From assembly GCF_014841115.1 (NCBI RefSeq), contig NZ_JACYTP010000007.1, positions 62,001 through 126,000 on the forward strand: a stretch of DNA of 64,000 nucleotides, written 5' to 3'. This DNA comes from Photobacterium arenosum. GTDB lineage: Bacteria; Pseudomonadota; Gammaproteobacteria; Enterobacterales; Vibrionaceae. This document shows positions 9,561 to 18,035 of this stretch, one piece after another. The position numbers were made by a program, and so were the translations under genes. The number at the start of each line of letters is the position of its first letter. Position 1 is the stretch's first letter. Under the pieces are notes generated by a model that worked only from the letters and a program-made list of their open reading frames with translations, was not told the DNA's origin and ran no database searches.

Positions 9561-9596
9561 CAGACAGTCAGGCAGATAAGCAAACCTGGCTGTCTG
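9561..9596. promoter_or_regulatory. Inverted repeat, candidate activator site upstream of the PEP-CTERM gene
   Basis: CAGACAGTCAGG (9561-9572) and CCTGGCTGTCTG (9585-9596) form a near-perfect inverted repeat (11 of 12 positions). It lies about 120-150 bases upstream of the sigma-54-like element at 9713, which is a typical enhancer distance. It could instead be a weak hairpin after the NlpE-like gene, but it lacks a T tract. Confidence 0.4.
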
Positions 9597-9712
9597 ATTT
9601 CCCGTCAGAGAAATTTACACCCTGTGTCCAGATCTCCTCTTATCGTGTCAGTGTTTTTTACATTGCAATATTGATGCTGAAAAAACCTGCTGCTTTTCAT
9701 TGGCTTATGTTT

Positions 9713-9728
9713 TGGCATGTAAGCTGCA
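9713..9728 (+). promoter_or_regulatory. Candidate sigma-54 promoter
   Basis: TGGCATGTAAGCTGCA keeps the GG and GC dinucleotides at the spacing of the -24/-12 consensus, with two mismatches (T for C in the -24 box, C for T in the -12 box). It ends 66 bases before the PEP-CTERM start codon. Confidence 0.5.
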
Positions 9729-9793
9729 ATAGCTTGTGCGAACACAAAAACACGAACATAAATCAACACGGCATAACACAAGTAGGGAGCAAG

Positions 9794-10543
9794 ATGATGA
9801 AATCGCTTATAAAGACAGGGGTAGCAGCCCTTGCACTGCTGGGTGGTTCGATGAGTGTGTCGGCGGCACAAATCGACTTCACGGACGGTGCTTATTCAAG
9901 CCTGAATGGAAATCAAACCAGTACTGTTGGCGGAATAACGTTTTCTTCGTACCGTTATTATGTCCCCGGGTTGTTTCAGGATGGCATTATCACTGGCGAT
10001 CAGTCACTGATTAATTTGTCACACAGCGGGCAAGGTATCGGCGTCAATAGTATTTCTGACGGTGGCCTGATCGACAACACGTTGTTGCTTGGCGATGATA
10101 ACTTCAAAGTGGATGGTCATGAGTTTCTGGTGCTGAGCTTTGATCAGCCTTCGACAGTAGAAGGTTTATATCTGAACAACCTGAATCTGCTGGAATCGGC
10201 GACAGCTTATCTGATTGACGATGGTTTCCCGGAATTTGAACTGAACATCAATACCAATTTACTGGGGATTGATGATTTATTGACGGCTCTGACGCCAAAC
10301 GAGCTGAATTTCCAGGGCAATTACTGGGATCTGGATGGCGAAGACAATGTCAGACATATTATTCTGTCGGGCGTATTGCTGTCAGATTTTTATCTGGCCG
10401 GTATTGATTACATGACTTCCGGCGGACCAGGAAATCCGATTCCAGAACCCGCCAGTTTACTGTTGCTGATGACAGGCTTAGGGCTGCTGGGCTGGCGTTC
10501 GCGCCGCAAAGGGGCTGGGCAGCAAGCGCCGTTACTGGCGTAA
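9794..10543 (+). CDS. PEP-CTERM sorting domain protein
   Basis: I place the start at the ATG at 9794 because GTAGGGAGC lies just upstream and a normal signal peptide (ending S-V-S-A-A) follows directly; the longer frame from 9671 adds an unlikely leader. The 249-residue protein ends with P-E-P-A-S-L-L-L-L-M-T-G-L-G-L-L-G-W-R-S-R-R-K. This is the full tripartite PEP-CTERM signal of PEP motif, hydrophobic helix and basic tail. Such proteins are processed by exosortase and are linked to exopolysaccharide and biofilm matrix. The middle is rich in Asp, Asn and Gly with no known enzyme motif. No exosortase gene is in the window. A terminator follows. Confidence 0.85.
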   Translation: MMKSLIKTGVAALALLGGSMSVSAAQIDFTDGAYSSLNGNQTSTVGGITFSSYRYYVPGLFQDGIITGDQSLINLSHSGQGIGVNSISDGGLIDNTLLLGDDNFKVDGHEFLVLSFDQPSTVEGLYLNNLNLLESATAYLIDDGFPEFELNINTNLLGIDDLLTALTPNELNFQGNYWDLDGEDNVRHIILSGVLLSDFYLAGIDYMTSGGPGNPIPEPASLLLLMTGLGLLGWRSRRKGAGQQAPLLA

Positions 10544-10589
10544 ACCGGGTTCAACACTACCTTTTCATATCTGTGAAATGCTTTGATGT

Positions 10590-10622
10590 TCCGGCGAAGT
10601 ATGATACTCGCCGGATTTTTTT
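10590..10622 (+). terminator. Factor-independent terminator after the PEP-CTERM gene
   Basis: TCCGGCG pairs with CGCCGGA, extended by AGTAT/ATACT past one bulged base, and is followed by seven T residues. Confidence 0.85.
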
Positions 10623-10870
10623 CTGTAATCGACGCAAGGAGTTGCAGCGATATCACGAAATACCCAACAAAGAAGTGCCACATGAAAGGGAAATTTGCCT
10701 AAAATGTAAGTGTCATTTTCACGTAAATGTGATCGTGTTAACTAATAAGTTTGTAGCAGAGCCAGAACATCAAAAGGCCGCATTACAACAAAACAGCACT
10801 AAACAATCACATATTTTCCCGAGTTGGCGATGGACGTGACGGTGATAATTTGGGACGAGGTAATCCATTT

Positions 10871-12472
10871 ATGAGCCATTCTGCGCAGGGTAGGGCTGGT
10901 CGTGAGGCTAGCTTGCAATCGCTATTTCATTCAATGTTCCTGAAGCGAACCTTGATCAAACTCGCTGTCTTTGCAGCCATCTGGCTGCTGTTAGCCAGTC
11001 AGTTTCAGTTGTTCGAACGCTTTACGCTTTGGGTCGGGCAATATCATCAATTCGGACTGGGCGCTTTCATCTCGCTGATGTTCGTTTTGCCTTTCGCTCT
11101 CGTAGCACTGAGCTGGCGACGGCTTAGTCAGATGAATCTCATGCTGAAAGCCGGTGAACGCGACAAAGCCGCCATGTACAAACTGGCAATGCATGATTCT
11201 TTGACCGCACTGCCGAACCGGCTTTATTTTTCACAGCAGCTTGAGACAGCCCTTCAGCATGCCGGCGATAACGATGCCTGTGTCGCTGTGTTAATGATGG
11301 ATTTGAATAAGTTCAAGCAGATCAATGATGCTTATGGCCACATTGTGGGTGATGAGTTGCTGGTGGCAACGGCCGGGCGTCTGAAGCATTTGCTGCGCAT
11401 GCATGACACCATTGCCAGACTGGGCGGGGATGAATTTGCACTGATCCATGTTGGCGGACAAGAGCCGGATGAAGCCTCGGCCCTGGCGTCCCGTATTATT
11501 AAAGCGATGTCTGAACCCTACCATATTCGCGGCCAGCAGATATTGGCGGGAGTGAGTATAGGTATCGCCATGTCCAATCATGATATTGAACCTGTCGATT
11601 TGCTGCGGGCCGCAGATACAGCCATGTACCGCGCCAAGATGGATGGCGGCTCGACGTTTTGCTTCTTTGATACCCGAATGGACGAGCAGTTAAAACAAAG
11701 GCAATTGCTGGAAAGAGACTTACGCAAAGCCATGGCGCAAGACTTGCTCGAACCTTATTATCAGCCGGTGTTTGATCTGAAAAACAGCCAGCTGCAAGGA
11801 TTCGAAGCTTTACTGCGCTGGCGCCACCAGCGCGAAGGTATGGTGTCTTCGCAGGAATTCATGCCTGTTGCCGAGGATGCCGGGTTGATTCAGGCGCTGG
11901 GTGACTGGGTGCTGAAGCAAGCCTGTATGGCCGCGAGGGACTGGCCGGAAGAAATGAGTGTATCAGTCAATATTTCTGCTCAGCAGCTGAAACCGGACAC
12001 TTTCAGCCAGACTGTTCTGGAAGCGCTGCAGGAATCCGGGCTGGAGCCAGAACGCCTTGAAATAGAACTGACCGCAAAAACCGTACAGCAGGACCCACCG
12101 AAAGTGCGGGCCATGATGCATGATCTGAAGCATATAGGTGTCAGCCTGGTACTGGATGATTTCGGTAACGGGAATGCCTGCCTGACTATATTGCGCGATT
12201 TCCCTTTCGATAAAGTAAAAATTGCCCGTGCCTGTGTAGGTACCCTGCCAGGCTCTGACGCTAACAAGGCGCTCATTCAATCTGTTGTGGGCATGAGCGG
12301 GAGTTTGGGCGTTCGGGTGGCCGTGGTCGGAATTGAAGATGACGTTCAGCTCTCGACAGTACAATCACTGGGCTGTCAGTTCGGTCAGGGCTTCCTGTTA
12401 GGGCACCCGCTCAGCAGGCATGCGGCCGGGCGTTTGCTGGTGGGTTTACCGGATAAAGCGGTGGGCAGCTAA
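10871..12472 (+). CDS. Membrane GGDEF-EAL protein with intact GGDEF and degenerate EAL
   Basis: From the ATG at 10871 the protein has 533 residues; the in-frame ATG at 10850 is a possible alternative. Two TM helices (about residues 24-42 and 56-77) precede a GGDEF domain with an intact R-L-G-G-D-E-F (near residue 185). An R-M-H-D inhibitory site lies five residues before it. The EAL domain starts F-E-A-L-L-R-W (near 312) and keeps the Asn, the first Glu of E-L-T-E, and D-D-F-G. However the second Glu of E-L-T-E is Ala, K-I-D is K-I-A, and the A-E-G-V-E motif reads V-V-G-I-E. The protein probably makes c-di-GMP and does not hydrolyse it. Confidence 0.88.
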   Translation: MSHSAQGRAGREASLQSLFHSMFLKRTLIKLAVFAAIWLLLASQFQLFERFTLWVGQYHQFGLGAFISLMFVLPFALVALSWRRLSQMNLMLKAGERDKAAMYKLAMHDSLTALPNRLYFSQQLETALQHAGDNDACVAVLMMDLNKFKQINDAYGHIVGDELLVATAGRLKHLLRMHDTIARLGGDEFALIHVGGQEPDEASALASRIIKAMSEPYHIRGQQILAGVSIGIAMSNHDIEPVDLLRAADTAMYRAKMDGGSTFCFFDTRMDEQLKQRQLLERDLRKAMAQDLLEPYYQPVFDLKNSQLQGFEALLRWRHQREGMVSSQEFMPVAEDAGLIQALGDWVLKQACMAARDWPEEMSVSVNISAQQLKPDTFSQTVLEALQESGLEPERLEIELTAKTVQQDPPKVRAMMHDLKHIGVSLVLDDFGNGNACLTILRDFPFDKVKIARACVGTLPGSDANKALIQSVVGMSGSLGVRVAVVGIEDDVQLSTVQSLGCQFGQGFLLGHPLSRHAAGRLLVGLPDKAVGS

Positions 12473-12495
12473 ATCCGGCGGATGTGCTGTTTGTG

Positions 12496-13284
12496 CTACC
12501 TGACCCGGATTTGCTTTTGTCTGTACTGCTCTGGTGTGCATTGCGCATGCCGTTTGAACAGGTTAATGAAAGGCGAAGCCTGGTGATAACCTAAGGTCAG
12601 TGCAATTTCTTTTACAGACAAACCTTTCCTCAGTAAATGCAAAGAGTAGATAAATTTTCTCCTTTGCCGCCATTCAATGAAACTCATACCGAGCGTATCC
12701 TGGCAATGCCGGGCCAGAGTACGCTCAGAGGTATGCAGCTTTTCTGCCCACGCCGCCAAGGTTGTGCCATCGGTTGGATTTTTTTCCAGTGTACGCAGTA
12801 TAGGCTGCAGGAGTTTGTCTTCACTGCTGGGCAGAAACTGGTCATGGATACGGGTATGTCTGAGCTGATCCAGCAATACGTCGATCAGACGCTTATCTTC
12901 AGCGGTTTCCGCGACCTGTAGCTGGCGGTCACGTAGATCATTGACTATCGCTTCTATGATAGGGTTGACTTCCAGCAGACAAGGGAAGCCCGGCAGCGAT
13001 GTAGCCAGCGGTTGAATCAGGTTCATTGAACAGTAATTCATGCTACGGCGCATGTAACTTTCGTGCTCTATACCGGGCGGTATCCATATCGCGTACTGCG
13101 ACGGTGATAAAAAACGTTTCCCTTCAGCGTTCAGCTCCAGAATACCGCCACTGATTAACTGTAACTGCCCCCAGGGATGGCTGTGCTTGGGAGTGGTTGT
13201 ATGGGGGAGAAATGCCTGATGGCCGAAAAACACCTCGCCGGGCGGGTTGTTATCGTCAAACAGCGGGCGATAGACGTTTTTCAT
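12496..13284 (-). CDS. AraC-family transcriptional regulator with cupin domain
   Basis: The 262-residue protein has an N-terminal cupin-type sensing domain (H-T-T-P-K-H-S-H-P-W-G-Q-L-Q) and a C-terminal double helix-turn-helix. The first helix pair is around T-L-A-A-W-A-E-K-L-H-T-S-E-R-T-L-A-R; the second is around S-V-K-E-I-A-L-T-L-G-Y-H-Q-A-S-P-F-I. This arrangement is typical of small-molecule-responsive AraC regulators in which the His-rich cupin binds the ligand or a metal. It is convergent with the GGDEF-EAL gene and separated by only 23 bases. No target gene is divergent and adjacent, so its regulon is unknown. Confidence 0.88.
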   Translation of the reverse strand: MKNVYRPLFDDNNPPGEVFFGHQAFLPHTTTPKHSHPWGQLQLISGGILELNAEGKRFLSPSQYAIWIPPGIEHESYMRRSMNYCSMNLIQPLATSLPGFPCLLEVNPIIEAIVNDLRDRQLQVAETAEDKRLIDVLLDQLRHTRIHDQFLPSSEDKLLQPILRTLEKNPTDGTTLAAWAEKLHTSERTLARHCQDTLGMSFIEWRQRRKFIYSLHLLRKGLSVKEIALTLGYHQASPFINLFKRHAQCTPEQYRQKQIRVR

Positions 13285-13489
13285 GGCGCGATCCTTTCAT
13301 AAAAGCTGTCACAAGAGTAATTCTGATCGGCTGCTGTTGGCAAGGGGCTGAAGCCAGCCGCCATACATGCTATCCTTCGCCGCTTTGTTCAAAGCTAATC
13401 GTTTAAAACTCAATAATCATCCGTGTTGGTAAGTGTTTACTATCAGAGCTGATGATTATGAAGTTTGGTATGACGGATAATGGAAAATC

Positions 13490-14032
13490 ATGAATTTTAA
13501 CCGCATCGTTTGTTTTGATCTTGAAATGTGTTGCTGGAATGAAGAAGGTATCGCTCGCACCGGCGAAATCATTGAGATTGGCGTGGCTGAACTGAATCTC
13601 GAAAAGGGCACGATTTCACGTCGGGCGCAATACTATGTTAAGCCGGAAAACGACGAAATATCACCGTTTTGTACTGAGCTTACGGGTATAAAGCCAGAAG
13701 TTGTCGCGCAAAATGGTAAGCCCCTGGCCAGTATTCTGACTGCGATAGAGCAAAAATTCGGTGGCCGCCATAAAATTTATGCGGCGTGGGGGCGGGACGA
13801 TGCCATTCTGCGTGCCGAGTGCAAAACAAAAGATCTGAACGTGCCTTTCAGGGAATACCTGAACCTGGCAACCCTGTTTAAACTGCAGCCACACGTTAAA
13901 AACAAGCGCATCGGGTTACGGGCCGCCATGAGCATGAGCGGACTGGAGTGGGAAGGCCGTCAGCATTCAGGCTATGTTGATGCCTATAATCTGGCCCGGT
14001 TAGCTCGTGTGATGCTCTGCCCGTCTGACTAG
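13490..14032 (+). CDS. DEDDh-type 3'-5' exonuclease
   Basis: The 180-residue protein is a single exonuclease domain. Motif I is C-F-D-L-E-M, supplying D and E. Motif II lies around R-D-D-A-I-L-R-A-E. Motif III is H-S-G-Y-V-D-A-Y-N-L-A-R, supplying the His and the final Asp. All four acidic residues and the His are present. The F-D-L-E-M-C-C start and R-T-G-E-I-I-E-I-G resemble the KapD/ERI-1 branch, which trims RNA ends, rather than the DNA polymerase epsilon chain. RNA as substrate is therefore an inference. It stands alone between its own promoter region and a terminator. Confidence 0.85.
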   Translation: MNFNRIVCFDLEMCCWNEEGIARTGEIIEIGVAELNLEKGTISRRAQYYVKPENDEISPFCTELTGIKPEVVAQNGKPLASILTAIEQKFGGRHKIYAAWGRDDAILRAECKTKDLNVPFREYLNLATLFKLQPHVKNKRIGLRAAMSMSGLEWEGRQHSGYVDAYNLARLARVMLCPSD

Positions 14033-14063
14033 GGCCGCCGGTAAGCTGACGCTAACCGCTATG

Positions 14064-14106
14064 ACACAGGGAACAGTTTGCGCTGATCTGTTGCCTGTGT
14101 TTTTTC
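14064..14106 (+). terminator. Factor-independent terminator after the exonuclease gene
   Basis: ACACAGG pairs with CCTGTGT and an inner AACAG pairs with CTGTT. The stem is followed by six T residues starting at the end of the stem. Confidence 0.8.
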
Positions 14107-14267
14107 TCCCTCTCTTTTCTTTCTCCTCTCATTTCCTTTCATTGTTTACTGTCTCCCGGATCAGCAACAGGACAAAATAGTGCTTTGTGGATTATTTTGA
14201 CTTCCTGCCCTGACGAGCTTAAATCAAATAAGTACCCGGTATCTTTTTCGGAAGAAGGGAAGCGCCT

Positions 14268-16031
14268 ATGCCTGCCAGTCACAACCGTCGGAGCTATGCA
14301 CCAGACGCCGCACGAAACACAGTGCCAAACGTACTGGTGACTCTGGTGTCTGGCATCGTGCTGGTGGGAGTGCTGCTATTTCTGACCCGTGATGTCTTCT
14401 CTCAACTGATTTTTCTCAGCCAGTCAGAAAATCCAATGCGTAATGTGGCGATATTTGCTGTTATCTGGCTGATAGCCATTGCATCGCTGAAAGCGGTGTT
14501 AACGGCCAGACGAACAGCTGTGCATGTTTTCTGGAATCTGTTTTTTACTCTGGTTGTGCTGGCCCATTTATCCCTGCTCTTGATTCTGACTGATAACCTG
14601 ACCCTGTTCGATATCAGACGGATGTGGATTGAACGCGGCGAAGCAGGTGCTGCTTTGTTTTTTTACTGGTCAGAACTTCTTCTGCCTCTGCTGATTGCTG
14701 CGGCATTCAGCCTGTCTTTATACAGAATCAGAACCTGGCTGCTTTCCCGATATCGCCCTTCCTCCTCCTGCGTTGCTGCCGGATTACCTGGGTTTGTTAC
14801 AGGGATACTGGCTGTCATGGTGGTGATGAAAGGCCCGGCTGCGGCACAGGGACAGGCGGGCATTTATACCCTGCCCAGCTTGTTCAGTGTAATACTTTAC
14901 GAGCAGGTTGTGGATGAGCGGCCAGAGCGACGGCCGGTCACGACCAAAGCCGGCAAGCCATTGATCAGCAATGTTATTGTTGTCATGGACGAGAGTGTCA
15001 GCGGTGATTTTTTCGGGCAGGATACAGATTATTCCCTCGTGCCGAGCTTAAAGGCGCATGCTGATGCTGTGATCAATTACGGTGTCGCAACCTCGGCGCA
15101 TAACTGCAGCAGCTATAGCAATGCTGTGCTTCGCTGGGGAGTTGTCCCCGGCGCTTTTGAGCAAGCCCTACGCGTGCCGACTATCTGGCAATACAGTCAG
15201 GCATCTGGCTATACCAGTACCTATATTGACGCCCAGAAACCGCCGGGCACACTGGCTAATTTCATGAATATCGATGAGCTGAGCTTCATCAACCAGGTTA
15301 AGCAGTTTAACGTCGGGCAAATTGAAAGGCATCAGGCATTCATGCGGATCGACTTCGATATTGTCGATCATTTAGTGCCGCTGGTAGCAGATGATAAGCC
15401 AGACTTTATTTATATCAATAAACTGGGTGTGCACTTTCCCTATGAGGGGAAATACCCGGCCTCCTCGACCAGGTTTCAGCCTGCGATGGCGTTATTTGAA
15501 CCTATCGGTCACAGCGATCGTCAGGCTCTGATTAATTCCTATAAAAATGCCATTGCCTGGAATGTGGACGGCTTCTTTGAGCGTTTGCTCTCCCGCATTG
15601 ATTTAGACAACACTGTGGTGATTTATACCTCTGATCACGGACAGGATTTACTGGAAGAAGGAACAGGGCTGCTGACGCATTGCAATCGTAACAGCGGCTC
15701 TGCCTATCAGGGGATAGTGCCCATGATGGTGCTGACGAGGCATCCGAAACTGCGGCAGCGATTTGAGTCATCGCTGGCGGAGAACCGCCATCAATTGTCG
15801 CATTTCAATGTGTTCCCCACTGTGCTTGAAATCCTGGGGTACGATCATAATTTTGTGAAGCAGCATTACGGTGATGCCATGTTTTACCCGGTGGAACGGA
15901 TCGGGAAATTCTATACCAGCGAATTGTTTCTTCCTGAACATGCTCAGCACGACTATGAGTGGAAAAGTGTGCCCCAGCTAACGCCTTCCCGGTTAATGCC
16001 GGGGGCGCTTGTCAGTCAGCATGCTGACTGA
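14268..16031 (+). CDS. Membrane-anchored sulfatase-fold enzyme (phosphoethanolamine-transferase-like)
   Basis: The 587-residue protein has about four to five TM helices in the first 200 residues, then a periplasmic alkaline-phosphatase-superfamily domain. Visible metal-site motifs are V-V-M-D-E-S near residue 242, the putative nucleophile region around T-S-A-H-N-C-S-S, and S-D-H-G-Q-D-L near 455 followed by L-T-H-C-N. This layout matches EptA/OpgE-type phosphoethanolamine transferases and LtaS-like enzymes that modify envelope glycans or lipids. The family fits; the substrate is not defined by sequence. It stands alone and has no adjacent two-component system of the kind that often controls eptA genes. 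Confidence 0.78.
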   Translation: MPASHNRRSYAPDAARNTVPNVLVTLVSGIVLVGVLLFLTRDVFSQLIFLSQSENPMRNVAIFAVIWLIAIASLKAVLTARRTAVHVFWNLFFTLVVLAHLSLLLILTDNLTLFDIRRMWIERGEAGAALFFYWSELLLPLLIAAAFSLSLYRIRTWLLSRYRPSSSCVAAGLPGFVTGILAVMVVMKGPAAAQGQAGIYTLPSLFSVILYEQVVDERPERRPVTTKAGKPLISNVIVVMDESVSGDFFGQDTDYSLVPSLKAHADAVINYGVATSAHNCSSYSNAVLRWGVVPGAFEQALRVPTIWQYSQASGYTSTYIDAQKPPGTLANFMNIDELSFINQVKQFNVGQIERHQAFMRIDFDIVDHLVPLVADDKPDFIYINKLGVHFPYEGKYPASSTRFQPAMALFEPIGHSDRQALINSYKNAIAWNVDGFFERLLSRIDLDNTVVIYTSDHGQDLLEEGTGLLTHCNRNSGSAYQGIVPMMVLTRHPKLRQRFESSLAENRHQLSHFNVFPTVLEILGYDHNFVKQHYGDAMFYPVERIGKFYTSELFLPEHAQHDYEWKSVPQLTPSRLMPGALVSQHAD

Positions 16032-16132
16032 TAGGAATTTCCTGCCTTATGGCAAAAAACACCATCATTGATTGATTCATCACGACAGAAAACATACATT
16101 GTTGGGCTTTTCACGCCTGTTAAGGAATTAAA

Positions 16133-16486
16133 ATGGATATTCAGCGAATTAACCCAACAAAACGTTGGTCTGATGTCACTGTGTTCAATGGTATTGCGCA
16201 CTTTGTCGAAGTCCCTGAATCTGATACCAGTGCTGATATTACGGGTCAGGCAGAGCAGGTTTTTGCTCAGGCAGAAGCCATGCTGGCAAGTGTGGGCAGT
16301 GATAAGTCCCGTGTTTTGTCTGTCACTATTTATATTACCGACTGGGCTAACCTTGCTGCTTTCAACGCGGCCTGGGACGCCTGGCTACCAGAAGGCGCTG
16401 CGCCAAGCCGCGCCTGCGTGAAAGTTGAACTGGCGGATCCGGATTACCTGGTAGAGATTGCTTTCGTTGCCGCTGCCGGTAAATAG
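16133..16486 (+). CDS. RidA-family reactive enamine/imine deaminase
   Basis: The 117-residue protein has the usual RidA length and ends with S-R-A-C-V-K-V-E-L-A-D-P-D-Y-L-V-E-I-A-F-V-A, which contains the conserved Arg and Glu of the trimer active site. RidA proteins hydrolyse reactive 2-aminoacrylate and related imines released by PLP enzymes. Y-I-T-D-W-A-N-L-A-A-F-N is also typical of the family. It is a single gene ending in a terminator. It may belong to one of the Rid subgroups other than the archetype. Confidence 0.88.
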   Translation: MDIQRINPTKRWSDVTVFNGIAHFVEVPESDTSADITGQAEQVFAQAEAMLASVGSDKSRVLSVTIYITDWANLAAFNAAWDAWLPEGAAPSRACVKVELADPDYLVEIAFVAAAGK

Positions 16487-16495
16487 AGAATGTAT

Positions 16496-16526
16496 TGCCA
16501 TCATTTTTGTAAATGGTGGCATTTTT
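16496..16526 (+). terminator. Factor-independent terminator after the RidA gene
   Basis: TGCCATCATTT pairs with AAATGGTGGCA (one G-T pair) around TTGT, followed by five T residues. The remaining bases to 16815 are AT-rich and contain no supported gene; they should hold the promoter of the LysR gene. Confidence 0.8.
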
Positions 16527-16815
16527 CCCTTCTGTTTTGATTTCGCTCATTTCCACTGATATACGGCCTTTCTGACTTCGCCGCCATTCTGGTTTGCTAT
16601 TTCCCCATAGATAGTCATGCTATTTGTTTCTTACATATTGTTATCAGACGATTAAAACTGATAGCTTTTCTAGTGAGGAATATTAACTTGTCAGTTATGC
16701 CTTTACGTTACCTACTGGGTGTCTTGGTGCGGTTGTCGCAGTATTGAACACTCAGCCGTAAAGCCGTTTGACTGCCGTTAATAGATTTTTCCGGTGGATG
16801 TTTGTTGAATAAAGG

Positions 16816-17781
16816 ATGGCTGCATTGAAAGGATTGGGATTTGATCTTCGCTCGTTAGAAGTTTTTGTGGCTACCGCGCAGTCTGGCAACATGACGATGG
16901 CGGCTAACCAACTGGGCCTCACACAGTCCTCCGTTTCTCAGACACTCTCTTCTCTTGAGCACAATCTTAAAGTGACATTGTTGGACAGAAGCGTTCGCCC
17001 GGTTGAGCTGACCGTCGCCGGACGCTATTTTTATGACCAGTCATGCCATCTACTTGCCGAGGCAGAAAAAACACACGGTGTGATGACGAAAAGCAGTTTT
17101 CAGAAACTGCATTTACTACGCATTGCCATGGTCGATTCTCTGGCCACCTCGCTAGGACAGCCTCTGGTCGAGGTCATTAAACGGCATACAGAAAACTGGA
17201 CTATCAATACTGGCCGTTCCCACATGCATGCCCAGGCGCTGCTTTCACGTAACGTTGATATTATTATTTCTGACGATGCGCTGGAAAATAACGAGCATCT
17301 CAGCCGTTACCGCCTGTTACGGGAACCCTTTGTTCTGGTCATACCCAGCCAGTTCGCCAGTCAGTATCAGGGATTACAGCAGGTCGCAAAGCAGCTTGAT
17401 TTTGTCCGCTACTCCAATGACTCGCTGATAGGCGTGACGATTGAACGTTATTTACGCCGACTGGATATGAACGTGCCAGTGAGGATGCAACTGGATAATA
17501 CATTTGCCGTGTTATCCAGTGTCGCGGCCGGGCTTGGCTGGACAATCACGACACCGCTTTGTATGTTCCAGTACGGGCTGACCAATACAGCACTCACCTG
17601 TCTCCCTCTTCCGCGCGAAGAACCCTTTTATCGCAATCTGACACTGGTCTGTCGTCACAATGAGTTGGGAAACCTGCCACATATTCTGGCGCAAGACAGC
17701 CGTCAAATTATTAACGAACGATTTTTTCCTCAGATCCGGGATGCCTTGCCCTGGCTGGATAAAGACCTGTATGCCGGTTAA
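16816..17781 (+). CDS. LysR-family transcriptional regulator
   Basis: The 321-residue protein opens with a LysR winged helix-turn-helix (L-R-S-L-E-V-F-V-A-T-A-Q-S-G-N-M-T-M-A-A, then Q-S-S-V-S-Q-T-L-S-S-L-E). A periplasmic-binding-protein-like effector domain follows from about residue 95. AAAGG lies immediately before the ATG at 16816, which is too close for a good ribosome site; the in-frame TTG at 16825 is better spaced and may be the real start. No gene is divergent and adjacent, so the target cannot be guessed. Confidence 0.87.
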   Translation: MAALKGLGFDLRSLEVFVATAQSGNMTMAANQLGLTQSSVSQTLSSLEHNLKVTLLDRSVRPVELTVAGRYFYDQSCHLLAEAEKTHGVMTKSSFQKLHLLRIAMVDSLATSLGQPLVEVIKRHTENWTINTGRSHMHAQALLSRNVDIIISDDALENNEHLSRYRLLREPFVLVIPSQFASQYQGLQQVAKQLDFVRYSNDSLIGVTIERYLRRLDMNVPVRMQLDNTFAVLSSVAAGLGWTITTPLCMFQYGLTNTALTCLPLPREEPFYRNLTLVCRHNELGNLPHILAQDSRQIINERFFPQIRDALPWLDKDLYAG

Positions 17782-18035
17782 AAACCGGCTACTGTTTGAT
17801 TCTAAATAGAATAAGTGTGATTCCTACCCCGCATATATAACAATTTCCGCATTCTATTTTGGTAATTATCAACAGCGTGGACTAGGTTGAATTTATCGAT
17901 AGCAGCAAAAAAATACCAGAGAGATTTGAGTACTAATTATCAGTACAAATAATCAATCACAATCGCTATCGGGTGAAACGGGTCTGATATTTCAGAGGTT
18001 ATCGCAGCAGACACAAATGGAAGTGTGTACCTATC

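Noticed and set aside
10726..10745. CRP-like site upstream of the GGDEF-EAL gene
   Set aside because: Only one half (TGTGAT) fits; the opposite half is too poor to support it.
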